From assembly GCF_003594875.1 (NCBI RefSeq), contig NZ_QZEY01000009.1:186001-250000 (forward strand): a stretch of 64,000 nucleotides of DNA, in the 5' to 3' direction. The first letter of the stretch is position 1; each line of letters opens with the position of its first letter. The translations under genes were made by a program, and so were the position numbers. The notes beneath the pieces were generated by a model. That model did no database searches, was not told the DNA's origin, and saw nothing but the letters and a program-made list of their open reading frames with translations. Positions 1-8,977 of this stretch are shown here, piece after piece. Source of the stretch: Bailinhaonella thermotolerans. GTDB lineage: Bacteria; Actinomycetota; Actinomycetes; Streptosporangiales; Streptosporangiaceae.

Positions 1-371
1 TCTTACCCCTAAGCCGCACCGTGATCGGTCGACGAAAAGTCGCCTTACGTGGGCCGTTTCGCCTGCGGCTGGCATCGGCTAGCCGAGCCGGGTGCCCCGG
101 CTCGGCGCAACCACGGACCCAGGTGGGTGCCATGTCCCGAACGCTAGCTCCATCCGGGCCGAATGTCAGCCGGGGTGGAACAACAGCGATCACTCTCTGT
201 GAATCCGGGAGCGGGTCCGGGGCCGGCGGCAGGGGTCGCGCGAACCCGTGGCCGCCCGCCCCCGCAGGGTCTTCCACGATTGCTGACCAGCACTACCAGT
301 GGTCTCGGTCAGCAACATGTGGCCACTCGGACACCATCCGATTTTTCCCATATCTTTACTCTCTGTAGAAA
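1..371. other. Non-coding leader left of comF
   Basis: No convincing gene is present. A perfect 11-bp hairpin (82-92 pairing with 96-106, loop TGC) could be a terminator. An unusually AT-rich stretch at about 340-376, just past the comF stop, could hold the promoter of the next leftward gene outside the window. In many actinobacteria that gene is the ribosome hibernation factor hpf, but it is not in this window, so this is inference only. Confidence 0.4.
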
Positions 372-1243
372 TCAGGAAAAGTCGTAATGACGGCGCGTCG
401 CGGCCAACACGGCGGAGAATCGGACGTTCCATCCGTCCGCGCGGAGCGCTCGCGCCGCCTCCGCCAGCGTGGCCCCGGTCGTCACGATGTCGTCCACGAG
501 CACGGCCTCGCGGCCTCCGCCGCTCGCGCCCTGCCCTCCGCCGCCGTCCCCGGCGCCCCACCGGCCGCGGAGCCTCCCGGGAAGCCCCCTGGACGGCTCC
601 CAGAGGCCTCCGGGGCCGCGCGCACGCGCACGTCGCACCCGGAAGGCCCCGGAGAGGTTCGCGGCCCGCTCAGCGGCGGTCAGCCCCGCCTGGTCCGCCA
701 CCCGCCGCCCCTGTGCGAGCAGCCGGACCGGCCGAGCCGGCACGCCCCGCCGCCGCAGCTCCCGCGCCGCCAGGATCGCCAGCCGCCCCACGGGGTCGTG
801 CCCCCGCCGCCACCGCGCCCCCCGGCCGCTCGGCACCGGCACCACCGCGACCGACCCCCGCGGCCCGGCCCGGGCCGACGCGAACGCCGGGCCCGGCCGT
901 ACGGCGGAGCCCGGCCGTACGGCGGAGCCGGGCGCGGCGGCCAGGGCGGCGGCGATGACGTCCGCCAGGCACGCGGCCAGGGGCGCGGCGAGGCCCGTGC
1001 GGGAACGCTCCTTGTAGGCGAGCAGGAGGCGGCGGAGCGGGCCCGCGTAGGGGCCGGCTGACCAGGGCGGGGGCAGGCCCGGCGGCACGGGGTCGGGCGG
1101 GCGGACGCGGGGCGGCCGGGTCAGCGACGCCGCGCAGCCGGGGCACAGCGGCACGGCCGAGCGGCCGGGGCGAGCACGCGGCCGCAGCCGGCGCACGCGG
1201 CGGGCAGGACCAGGTCCAGCAGGACGGAGAGCGCACGGGACAC
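372..1243 (-). CDS. comF: ComF family phosphoribosyltransferase-like protein, apparent frameshift near the N-terminus
   Basis: ComF/GntX-type protein: an N-terminal zinc ribbon followed by a type I PRTase fold, linked in other bacteria to DNA uptake or salvage. The PRTase signature VLVDDIVTTGATL is near the C-terminus. The zinc ribbon is split between frames: LLDLVLPAACAGCG is read from the GTG at 1243, while PLCPGCAASL and everything after lies in a different frame, open from 1196 to 372. Adding one base to the GGGG run at 1167-1170 joins them as a normal CxxC...CxxC ribbon, so this is either a real mutation or a homopolymer sequencing error. The central region also contains an insert built of CCGTACGG repeats (AVRPGSAVRPG). 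It is the last gene of the mtnA-mtrAB-lpqB operon, 83 bp after lpqB. Family assignment is confident; intactness is not. Confidence 0.75.
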
Positions 1244-1326
1244 GCGACGAGGATCGCCCCCGGCCCCGGCCTCAGGACGAGGCGAACGCGATTCTGTGGA
1301 AAACCCCCGGCCGGGGCGGATAACTC

Positions 1327-3147
1327 TCAGCCGAGGGGGAACATGGGGTAGTCCCCGACTCCGAGATCGGTGGACCAGGTCTGGGTCTGCCCGTCGTAGA
1401 GGAGGATCTTGCCGTTGTCGGTGTTCGCCAGGATCGAGTCCTTGGAGGCCGCCGCGATGCCGTCGATCGACGACACCGGGGTGATGCGCACGAAGTCGGG
1501 CCCGGCGATCGGCACCCGCAGCAGTTCGGCGCCGCTCCGCTCGCCCTTCAGGACGAGCAGGTGCCCGCCGTCCTGCCAGGCCACGTCGGTCACCTTGGCC
1601 TCGTCGGGGATCCCGAGCGGCCGGAGCCGGCCGAGCTGCACCGTGTCGCCGTCGCGGGTGATCACCCCGATCTTGACGTGCGTCTCGCCGCCCTCCTCGT
1701 AGATGACGGCGGCGCGGCAGCCGTCCCGGGAGACGCGCAGCTCCTTGACGTGGGTGTTCTCCAGTTCCGGCGCGAGCACGGGGAGGGGCCCCTGGGCGGT
1801 CCCCCGCATGACGCGCGAACGCCCGCCGCCCAGCCGGTCCACGGCCCAGACCTTCCCGTCGCGGTCCCAGCTCGGCGCGGTGAAGTCCGTCCCGGTGAGC
1901 CACGTGCGCGCCTGCACCTGGCCCTTGAGGTCGCCGACGACGACGCGGCTCTTGCCGTCCAGCCAGGCCAGCGCCTGCTCGTCGCTGCGCAGGGCGGGCT
2001 GGACCAGCTTGCGCCTGGGCGCGCCGGGGGCGATGGGCACGGCCTGCCCCTTGCCGTCGGTGATCCCGTGCAGCCGCCCGTCCTTGGCCACGTAGTAGCC
2101 GTGCGCGGTCGCCTTGATGCCGGCCGGGTCGAAGTCCCCGAACTGGTCGCGCTGGACGATCGAGGAGTTGTTGACGGCCACGACGACGCCGCCGATGAGG
2201 ATCGAGACCTGCTTGATCTCCGGGAGGTTGGTCTGGATCGTCCAGGCGAGCTGCGCCGCCAGCGCCCGCAGCCGCTCGGCGTTCGTCTCGGCCTCGGCCG
2301 CCTCGGCGGTGAGGTTCACCCTGATCTTGTTGGCGTCGTCGACCAGGAGCTCGCTCAGCCGGGTGCCGTCCGGGATGCCGGACACGGCCGCGCCCCTCAG
2401 CCAGTCCGTGGGGCCCTTGAGCAGCCGCCTGACGACGGCGGCGGCGCGGTCCTCCCCCGGCCGGATCGGCAGGTGGACCGGGTCGGTGACCAGGACGTCC
2501 TGGGCGCGGTCGAAGAAGAACAGGTCCACCTGCTGGTAGGCGCGCGCGAAGTCCTCGGCGGTCAGCAGCAGGCCCTGGTGCGGCACGCGGTTGATCCGCC
2601 ACTCGCCGCCCACGCGGACCAGGCCGAACGTCTGGGAGGAGATCCGCTCCCTCTTGCCCCCGACCTTCCCGCCGGCGCTGCCGCCGGGGGCGTCGGCGGC
2701 CTGGTAGCGGCCGTCCGGGCCGAGGGTGCCCAAGGTGGTGCCCTGGAGCGTGACATCGCGCTGGTCCGAGCTGGGCCGCCGCCCCTTGGCCGGATCCTCG
2801 GCCCCGGTGAGCTGCTTCTCCTCGAACACGGTCGCGCCCGCCCGCGGATCCCAGGACGAGGCCAGCGGCTCGGCGAGGTACTGCCGGGCGAGCTTGTGGT
2901 CGTCGTCGAAGTTGGCCATGGCCACGCGGAAGCCGTCCACGATCTGCTTGGGCGTGGCCCCGGGCCGGGGCGGCTCGGCGATCACGCGCACGTGGGGCTG
3001 GCTCAGCTTGCCGGCGCTGATCTGGTGCTGCTCGGGGGTGATGGGGCCGCGCGTGGGCACGATCGAGCACGCCGAGACGGTGAACACGACGACGGCCGCG
3101 CCGAGGACGCGCCTGCCGTCCACCGCGAGCGCCCGCTTACTGTCCAT
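1327..3147 (-). CDS. lpqB: Lipoprotein LpqB, MtrAB accessory protein
   Basis: 606-aa lipoprotein that in mycobacteria interacts with the MtrB sensor and modulates MtrA activation; it acts on the outer face of the membrane. A short hydrophobic segment at residues 14-26 ends in a lipobox (VSAC, lipidated Cys27). The middle contains a GerMN/sporulation-type domain (about residues 200-330) and the C-terminal half is the LpqB beta-propeller region. The reading frame overlaps the end of mtrB by 11 bp, which implies translational coupling. Length and order (mtrA-mtrB-lpqB) match the family throughout the actinobacteria. Confidence 0.96.
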   Translation of the reverse strand: MDSKRALAVDGRRVLGAAVVVFTVSACSIVPTRGPITPEQHQISAGKLSQPHVRVIAEPPRPGATPKQIVDGFRVAMANFDDDHKLARQYLAEPLASSWDPRAGATVFEEKQLTGAEDPAKGRRPSSDQRDVTLQGTTLGTLGPDGRYQAADAPGGSAGGKVGGKRERISSQTFGLVRVGGEWRINRVPHQGLLLTAEDFARAYQQVDLFFFDRAQDVLVTDPVHLPIRPGEDRAAAVVRRLLKGPTDWLRGAAVSGIPDGTRLSELLVDDANKIRVNLTAEAAEAETNAERLRALAAQLAWTIQTNLPEIKQVSILIGGVVVAVNNSSIVQRDQFGDFDPAGIKATAHGYYVAKDGRLHGITDGKGQAVPIAPGAPRRKLVQPALRSDEQALAWLDGKSRVVVGDLKGQVQARTWLTGTDFTAPSWDRDGKVWAVDRLGGGRSRVMRGTAQGPLPVLAPELENTHVKELRVSRDGCRAAVIYEEGGETHVKIGVITRDGDTVQLGRLRPLGIPDEAKVTDVAWQDGGHLLVLKGERSGAELLRVPIAGPDFVRITPVSSIDGIAAASKDSILANTDNGKILLYDGQTQTWSTDLGVGDYPMFPLG

Positions 3148-4873
3148 CGGACGCCCCCGTCCCGACCTCGGCGGTCTCCGGGGCGACGGGCGCGATGGCC
3201 CGCCACGCGCGGCGCATCTCCACCTCCGGCGGCACCAGCGGCAGCGGCGATCCGCGCAGCTCGGCCCCCTTCTGCCGGGGCAGCGACAGCCGGAACTGCG
3301 AGCCCTCGCCGGGCATGCCCCAGGCCTGGAGCCAGCCGCCGTGCAGCATGGCGTCCTCGCGGGAGATCGCCAGGCCCAGGCCGGTGCCGCCGATCGTGCG
3401 CGTGCGCGCCGGGTCGGCCCGCCAGAAGCGGTCGAAGACGAGGTTCTCCTCGCCGGGCTTGAGCCCCACGCCGTGATCGCGTACGGCCACCGCCACGGCG
3501 TCCCTGTCGGCTCCGACGGTCACGACGATGTCCCGGCCCTCCCCGTGCTCGATGGCGTTGAACAGCAGGTTGCGCAGGATGCGTTCGACCCGGCGGCCGT
3601 CCACCTCGGCCATGCACGGCTCGCTCGGCAGGCGCAGCACGAGCTTGGTGGAGTGCCGCTCGGCCAGCGCCTCGGAGTGCCCGACGGCGCGCAGCACCAG
3701 GTCGCGCACGTCCACCGGGTCGGTGTCGAGCGTCGCCGCGCCCGCGTCGTACCGGCTGATCTCCAGCAGGTCCGCGAGCAGGGACTCGAAGCGTTCGAGC
3801 TGGTTCTGGAGCAGCTCTGCCGAGCGCGCCAGCGCCGGGTCGAACGACTCGCGCTCGTCGTAGATCAGGTCGGCGGCCATCCGCACGGTGGTCAGCGGCG
3901 TGCGCAGCTCGTGCGAGACGTCCGACACGAACTGCCGCTGCACCTGCGACAGCTCCTCGAGCTGCGTGATCTTCAGCGCGAGGTTGCCGGCCATCTGGTT
4001 GAACGAGGCGGCCAGCCGCGCGAGGTCGTCCTCGCCGCGCACGCGCAGCCGTTCCTCCAGCCGGCCCGAGGCGAGCCGTTCGGCGGCCTGGCGCGCCAGC
4101 CGTACGGGCGTGACGACCTGGCGGGTGACCAGGGAGGCGATCGCGGCGAGCAGCAGCACCAGCGCGGCGCCGACCGCGATCAGCACGCGGCTGACGAAGG
4201 AGAGGGCCTCCTCCTCCTCGACCAGCGGGAACAGGTGGTAGATCTGGTGGCCGCCCTCGATCTTGCCGCCGACGACCCAGCCGGGGACGGGCTTGCCGGG
4301 CTGGTGGATGTACCGGAGCTGGGCCGCCTGGGAGTAGGGCCGGGGCTCGTCGTTCGGGGCGGACCGCACCTGGCGCATGAGCCCCGGGGGGATGCTCGAC
4401 GCGAGGATGCTGTTCGAGGCCATCGCCGGCGAGCCGTCCGCCGGGATGATGATGATCTCGTAGCGCGCCGGGACGCCCGCGCGCTGCGCCAGGGTGCAGA
4501 CCGCGCGCTCGACCGGCAGGGTGCACTTGCGCGGCTTGACCTCGACCCCGGTCCCCGGCTGCGGCGCGGACTCCGGCTGGGCCTGCGGGTCCAGCAGGCG
4601 CTGGGCCTCCTGGCGGTCGGCCGCCGCGTCGGCGACGGCGGCCTTCTTCCGCGCGTCCAGGGTGCCCAGCGTGATCTGCTGCATCAGGAAGAAGCCCAGC
4701 ACCGCCACCACGGCGGCGGAGATCAGCAGTGTGCTGGCCACGACCCGGAGCTGGAGCGAGCGGCGCCAGCGCCGGCGTACGGCTCCCACCACGCGGCGGG
4801 CGCCGCGGCGCAGCGCGCGCGGGATCTTGCGCGCGCGCCTGCGCCACGGGACCGTCTTCTCGGGGGGAGTCAT
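3137..4873 (-). CDS. mtrB: Sensor histidine kinase MtrB
   Basis: 578-aa membrane kinase that phosphorylates MtrA to coordinate cell-wall turnover and division. After a basic cytoplasmic N-terminus come TM1 (about 44-66), an extracytoplasmic sensor region (to about 225), TM2 (about 229-250), a HAMP linker, the HisKA box with phospho-acceptor His321 in VSDVSHELRTPL, and the HATPase domain with N box NLLFNAIEHG and G boxes DHGVGL and GGTGLGLAI. Eighteen bp separate it from mtrA and it overlaps lpqB, so all three are co-transcribed. Confidence 0.97.
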   Translation of the reverse strand: MTPPEKTVPWRRRARKIPRALRRGARRVVGAVRRRWRRSLQLRVVASTLLISAAVVAVLGFFLMQQITLGTLDARKKAAVADAAADRQEAQRLLDPQAQPESAPQPGTGVEVKPRKCTLPVERAVCTLAQRAGVPARYEIIIIPADGSPAMASNSILASSIPPGLMRQVRSAPNDEPRPYSQAAQLRYIHQPGKPVPGWVVGGKIEGGHQIYHLFPLVEEEEALSFVSRVLIAVGAALVLLLAAIASLVTRQVVTPVRLARQAAERLASGRLEERLRVRGEDDLARLAASFNQMAGNLALKITQLEELSQVQRQFVSDVSHELRTPLTTVRMAADLIYDERESFDPALARSAELLQNQLERFESLLADLLEISRYDAGAATLDTDPVDVRDLVLRAVGHSEALAERHSTKLVLRLPSEPCMAEVDGRRVERILRNLLFNAIEHGEGRDIVVTVGADRDAVAVAVRDHGVGLKPGEENLVFDRFWRADPARTRTIGGTGLGLAISREDAMLHGGWLQAWGMPGEGSQFRLSLPRQKGAELRGSPLPLVPPEVEMRRAWRAIAPVAPETAEVGTGASDGQ

Positions 4874-4891
4874 CTGCGGTGCCCGGGGGGA

Positions 4892-5569
4892 CTAGGCGGG
4901 GCCGGCCTTGTACCCCACGCCCCGGACCGTCACGACGATCTCCGGGTGCTCGGGGTCCTTCTCGATCTTGGCGCGGAGCCGCTGGACGTGCACGTTGACC
5001 AGGCGGGTGTCGGCCGCGTGGCGGTAACCCCAGACCTGCTCGAGCAGCACCTCGCGGGTGAAGACCTGGCGCGGCTTGCGGGCGAGCGCGACCAGCAGGT
5101 CGAACTCCAGCGGGGTGAGGTTGATCGTCTCGTCGCCGCGCTTGACCGAGTGGCCCGCGACGTCGATGGTGATGTCGCCGATCTGGAGGATCTCCGGGGT
5201 CGGCTCGTCGGTGCGGCGCAGCCGGGCGCGGACCCGGGCCACGAGTTCCTTGGGCTTGAACGGCTTGACGATGTAGTCGTCCGCGCCGGACTCCAGCCCG
5301 AGGACGACGTCGATCGTGTCGCTCTTGGCGGTGAGCATGACGATCGGGACGCCGGACTCGGCGCGGATGCGGCGGCAGACGTCGATGCCGTCGGCGCCGG
5401 GCAGCATCAGGTCGAGGAGCACGAGGTCCGGGCGCGTGTCCCGGAACGCGTCGAGCGCCTTGTCACCATCGGCTACAAACGACGGCTCGAACCCCTCGCC
5501 CCGCAGGACGATGCCGAGCATCTCGGCGAGAGCGGCGTCGTCGTCGACGACGAGCACGCGTCCTTTCAT
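4892..5569 (-). CDS. mtrA: DNA-binding response regulator MtrA
   Basis: 225-aa OmpR-family regulator. The receiver domain shows the acidic pocket VVDDD (residues 7-11), the phospho-acceptor Asp53 in LLDLMLP, and the conserved Thr/Lys of MLTAKSD. The winged-helix output domain carries LTPLEFDLLVALARKP and ends in VRGVGYKAGPA. In actinobacteria MtrA controls cell-wall hydrolases, osmotic response and development. Its ATG overlaps the mtnA stop codon (ATGA), so it is coupled to the methionine-salvage gene upstream. Confidence 0.98.
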   Translation of the reverse strand: MKGRVLVVDDDAALAEMLGIVLRGEGFEPSFVADGDKALDAFRDTRPDLVLLDLMLPGADGIDVCRRIRAESGVPIVMLTAKSDTIDVVLGLESGADDYIVKPFKPKELVARVRARLRRTDEPTPEILQIGDITIDVAGHSVKRGDETINLTPLEFDLLVALARKPRQVFTREVLLEQVWGYRHAADTRLVNVHVQRLRAKIEKDPEHPEIVVTVRGVGYKAGPA

Positions 5570-6588
5570 GGCCCCTCGTTCTCACAATCAGGATGGTGCG
5601 TCTGCGGCAGTCGTCGAAGGCTACCCGTGCTCACGGGCTGGGTGATACCACGCTCGCTGACGAATGCCGTCACCAGCTCGGGTGGAGTTACGTCAAAAGC
5701 CGGATTGTATGCGTCCGCGCCCTCGGGCGCGACGGCCGTGCCCCCGGGGTGGGTCACCTCGCGGGCGGGACGCCGTTCGATCACGATCCCGGCGCCGGTG
5801 GGGGTGCCGGGATCGACGGTCGTGGTGGGCGCCACCACGATGAACGGTACCCCGTGATGCCGCGCGAGGACCGCGAGCGGGTAGGTCCCCACCTTGTTGG
5901 CCACGCTCCCGTCCGCCGCCACCCGGTCCGCGCCCACGAGCACGGCGTCCACCAGACCGGCCGCGAACAGCGACCCCGCCGCGCTGTCCGGCAGGACGGA
6001 GTACGGCAGGCCGGCGCGCTCCGCCTCCCAGGCGGTCAGCCGGGCCCCCTGGAACAGCGGGCGGGTCTCGTCGATCCACAGGTGGCGCAGCCGCCCGGCG
6101 CGGTGGGCGGCGAGGACGACCGCGAGGGCCGTGCCGTCGCCCCCGGCCGCCAGCGCGCCGGTGTTGCAGTGGGTGAGCAGGCGCAGCGGGCCGCCGGGGA
6201 GCGCCGCCAGGCCGTGCGCGGCCATGCGCGCGCTCGCCTCGGCCTCTTCCCGCGCGAGGGCGCGCGCCGCCTCCAGGGCTCCGGCCGGGCCGGTCCGCTC
6301 CCAGGCCGCGAGCGCCCGCCGTACGCCGAGGGCCAGGTTGACGGCGGTCGGGCGCGCGTCGGCCAGGCGCTTGGCGGCTGCGGGGACGTCGTCCTCGGTG
6401 CGGGCGGCGAGCGCGACGCCGTACGCGCCGGCGATGCCGAGGAGCGGGGCGCCGCGGACGGCGAGGCGCCGGATCGCGCCGATCAGCTCGTCGGCGGTCC
6501 GGCAGGTGATCTCGGTCTCCTCGGCGGGCAGCCGCGTCTGGTCGAGCAGCGCCACGGCCGGGGGATCGAGCCAGCGGATGACGTCCAC
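5566..6588 (-). CDS. mtnA: S-methyl-5-thioribose-1-phosphate isomerase
   Basis: Converts methylthioribose-1-phosphate to methylthioribulose-1-phosphate in the methionine salvage pathway. eIF2B-like fold with the catalytic Cys in LLTHCNTGALAAGG and the catalytic Asp in GADRVAADGSVANKVGTY. The N-terminal RLAVRGAPLLGIAGAYG is typical. The open frame extends upstream to 6681, but family members begin at DVIRWLDPPAV, so the GTG at 6588 (340 aa) is preferred. It is the first gene of the leftward operon and overlaps mtrA by 4 bp. The divergent neighbour starts at 6665, leaving a 76-bp shared promoter region. Confidence 0.93.
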   Translation of the reverse strand: MDVIRWLDPPAVALLDQTRLPAEETEITCRTADELIGAIRRLAVRGAPLLGIAGAYGVALAARTEDDVPAAAKRLADARPTAVNLALGVRRALAAWERTGPAGALEAARALAREEAEASARMAAHGLAALPGGPLRLLTHCNTGALAAGGDGTALAVVLAAHRAGRLRHLWIDETRPLFQGARLTAWEAERAGLPYSVLPDSAAGSLFAAGLVDAVLVGADRVAADGSVANKVGTYPLAVLARHHGVPFIVVAPTTTVDPGTPTGAGIVIERRPAREVTHPGGTAVAPEGADAYNPAFDVTPPELVTAFVSERGITQPVSTGSLRRLPQTHHPDCENEGP

Positions 6589-6664
6589 GGGTCCAGTGTG
6601 CTCCACATCGGGTGTTTTCGGGCAGTGCCCCGTGCCAGGATGGACGCCGAGACAGGGAGCCGAG

Positions 6665-7999
6665 ATGCCAGACGAAAACACGCCGGGTCATCCCGGCTGG
6701 TCCCCCGATCAGCCGCCGCCGTACGGCGCGGGTCCCGGCTGGTCCCCGCCCGGAGGCGGCCGCCCCGGCCCGTTCACCCCTCCCGCGCCCCAGCCCGGGT
6801 GGTCACCGCCCGGCGCCGCCCCCGGTTCCGGCGCGCCGGGGCAGGGCGGTCACGGCCAGGGCGGCCCCGGCCCAGGGGGTTACGGTCCCGGAGGTCACGG
6901 CCCCGGGGGTTACGGCCCTGGGGGTTACGGCCCCGGGGGTCACGGTCCCGCGGCCTTCGGGCCGTACGGCTCGCGCCCGCCGCACCTGGCGCCGCGGCCG
7001 GGGATCGTCCCGCTGCGGCCGCTCACGATCGGCGACATCCTCGACGGCACGATCAAGCTGATCCGGGGGAACCCCCGCGCGACCCTCGGGCTGTCCGCCG
7101 CGGTGAGCGGGGTCACGCAGGTCGTGCTGCTCCTGCTGCAACTGCTGATCGCCGACCGGCTGGTCCCCGATCTCGACGTCCTGTCGCAGGCGGGCGTCAG
7201 CGTGATGTCCTCGCTGTCGCTGTCGGCGCAACTGGCCAACCTCGGCATGGGGCTCCTGGAGAGCTCGGTGGCCGTCGTGCTCACCGGCATCCTCACCGCC
7301 GTCGTCGGGCGGGCCGTGCTCGGGCGGGCGGTCAGCGCCGGCGAGGCGTGGCGGCTGGCCAAGCCGCGGCTGCCCACCCTGTTCGGGCTGGCCGGGATCA
7401 ACCTGGCCATCGTGCTGATCTGGGCGGTCGTGGGCTTCGGGCCCGCGGTCGCGGTCTCCTTCACGACCTCCGAGGTCGGGGTCGTCGTGGGAGTGTTCCT
7501 GCTGGGCCTCCTGGTCAGCGCGCCGGTCGCCGTCTTCTTCTGGGTCAAGGTGTCGCTCGCCGCGCCCGCCGCCGTCTTCGAGCAGTGCGGCGTGGGGCGC
7601 GCCCTGCGGCGTTCGGCCGCGCTCGTCAAGGGCGACTGGTGGCGGGTGTTCGGCATCCAGCTCCTCGCCGTGGTCATCACGATCCTGGCGGGCATGCTGC
7701 TGATGATCCCGTTCGCGCTGATCGGGGGCATCGTGACGGCGGCCACGCTGAACGGGGACGGCGGCGGCGTGGGCGTCATCGCCTCCACGGTGATCCTCAC
7801 GCTCGGCGCCATCGTGGTCAGCACCGTGATCAGCCCGTTCTCGGCCGGGGTCGTCGCGCTGCTGTACGCCGACCGCCGGATGCGCGCGGAGGCCTTCGAC
7901 CTCGTCCTCCAGACCGGCGTCTCGCAGGACCTCCGCCCCGCCTTCCCCGGCGCGCCCGACCCCGTGGACGACCTCTGGCGGCCGACCCCGGCCCACTAG
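6665..7999 (+). CDS. Pro/Gly-rich multi-pass membrane protein (GDPD membrane-domain-like)
   Basis: 444-aa protein of unproven function. Residues 1-110 are low-complexity Pro/Gly/Tyr with tandem YGPGGHGPGG units. The membrane part begins at PLRPLTIGDILDGTIKLIRGNP, a signature of actinobacterial proteins annotated as glycerophosphoryl diester phosphodiesterase membrane domain. Six or so hydrophobic segments follow and it ends in RPAFPGAPDPVDDLWRP. No catalytic GDPD motif is present, so an enzymatic role is unlikely. The Tyr/Pro-rich head resembles tails of other membrane proteins in this window. It is followed by the DUF4129 cluster in the same direction. Confidence 0.8.
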   Translation: MPDENTPGHPGWSPDQPPPYGAGPGWSPPGGGRPGPFTPPAPQPGWSPPGAAPGSGAPGQGGHGQGGPGPGGYGPGGHGPGGYGPGGYGPGGHGPAAFGPYGSRPPHLAPRPGIVPLRPLTIGDILDGTIKLIRGNPRATLGLSAAVSGVTQVVLLLLQLLIADRLVPDLDVLSQAGVSVMSSLSLSAQLANLGMGLLESSVAVVLTGILTAVVGRAVLGRAVSAGEAWRLAKPRLPTLFGLAGINLAIVLIWAVVGFGPAVAVSFTTSEVGVVVGVFLLGLLVSAPVAVFFWVKVSLAAPAAVFEQCGVGRALRRSAALVKGDWWRVFGIQLLAVVITILAGMLLMIPFALIGGIVTAATLNGDGGGVGVIASTVILTLGAIVVSTVISPFSAGVVALLYADRRMRAEAFDLVLQTGVSQDLRPAFPGAPDPVDDLWRPTPAH

Positions 8000-8207
8000 C
8001 GCCCGCCTCCTCCCGGCGGCCCTTCCTTCGGCACGGCTCGCGCCCGGGCCTCCCCGCGCCCGGGGCGCGGCCGTCCCCGGCATCGGGCTTCTCATCCGAT
8101 GCCGTCCGTGCGCGCCGTGATGGCGCTTCCCGTCCCGGGGGCCGCTCGTTCGCGGCCCCGGACGTACACCGACATGGGAGGATGTTCCGGAAATCTAAGG
8201 AGATGGA

Positions 8208-8351
8208 ATGCGGGACGAGACGGGGTGGGCCGCGCCCGGGGGTGCTCGCGGCCGGCCCCCGCGTGGGCCGGGCGCTCCCGCGCCGTCTCCCGCCGCTCCG
8301 GGCGCCGCGGCCGGGGTCCGTGCGCGGCCGTACGATGAAGGGGCGAGATGA
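8208..8351 (+). CDS. Possible small ORF translationally coupled to the DUF4129 gene
   Basis: A 47-codon open frame begins at an ATG preceded by a strong ribosome-binding site (AAGGAG ending 4 bases before it) and ends in a TGA that overlaps the next gene's start as ATGA. The product is low-complexity Pro/Gly/Ala/Arg (starts MRDETGWAAPGG). Its third-position GC is visibly lower than in neighbouring genes, so it may be a leader peptide or chance. It lies in the otherwise empty 348-bp gap 8000-8347, where nothing else was recognised. Confidence 0.3.
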   Translation: MRDETGWAAPGGARGRPPRGPGAPAPSPAAPGAAAGVRARPYDEGAR

Positions 8352-8977
8352 TCCCCCACGACCCCATCGACATCGGCGCCGAGCAGGCGCGCGAGGCCGC
8401 GCGCCGTGAGCTGTCCGGGCCCGCCTACGAGCACGAGAGCTGGAGCGACCTCGTGCTCAGGTGGATCGACGACTTCCTCTCGAACGTCTTCACCGAGGGC
8501 GAGGGCGGCGTGCCGGGCGGGCTGATCGCCGGGATCGTGCTGGTGCTGGTCCTGGTCGCCGTGGTCGCGCTGATCCTGTGGCGGGCCGGGCGCGTGAGCC
8601 GGTCGGCGGCCTCCCCGCCCGACTCCCTGTACGGCGAGACCGCGATGTCGGCCGCGCAGCACCGGGCGGAGTCCGAGCGGCTGGCCGCGGCGGGACAGTG
8701 GGCCGACGCCGTGCGCGAGCGGTTCCGCGCGATGGCCCGCGACCTGGAGGAACGCGCCCTGGTGAGCCCGCTGCCCGGCCGTACCGCCGACGAGCTGGCC
8801 GATGAGGCGGCGCGGGCGCTGCCCGGATTCCGGGACGAGCTGGCGGCGGGGGCGCGGCTGTTCGACGAGATCGTGTACGGCGGCCGCCCGGGCGCTCCCC
8901 CGGCGTACGAACGGCTCCGTGACCTGGACGAACGGGTGCGCACGGCACGGCCGGCGCTGATGGGGGGCGGCTCGTGA
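8348..8977 (+). CDS. DUF4129 domain-containing membrane protein
   Basis: 209-aa protein: an N-terminal cytoplasmic segment (VDIG-type start, here PIDIGAEQAREAARRELSGPAY), one TM helix at about 58-80, and a C-terminal DUF4129 domain (AAAGQWADAVRERFRAMARDLEERAL... GRTADELADEAA... FDEIVYGGRP). The family is found next to MoxR/DUF58 genes and is thought to act in assembly or maturation of envelope proteins, but its exact role is unknown. It overlaps the next gene by 4 bp. A GAAGGGG motif sits just before the ATG. Confidence 0.9.
   Translation: MIPHDPIDIGAEQAREAARRELSGPAYEHESWSDLVLRWIDDFLSNVFTEGEGGVPGGLIAGIVLVLVLVAVVALILWRAGRVSRSAASPPDSLYGETAMSAAQHRAESERLAAAGQWADAVRERFRAMARDLEERALVSPLPGRTADELADEAARALPGFRDELAAGARLFDEIVYGGRPGAPPAYERLRDLDERVRTARPALMGGGS

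Noticed and set aside
1-371. Small protein-coding frames in the left-edge region
   Set aside because: Several frames are open, but none has a plausible start with RBS or any recognisable motif.
2726-5857. A very long plus-strand open frame opposite lpqB-mtrB-mtrA
   Set aside because: Antisense shadow caused by high GC at third positions; product has no family features, and the opposite strand encodes three well-recognised proteins.
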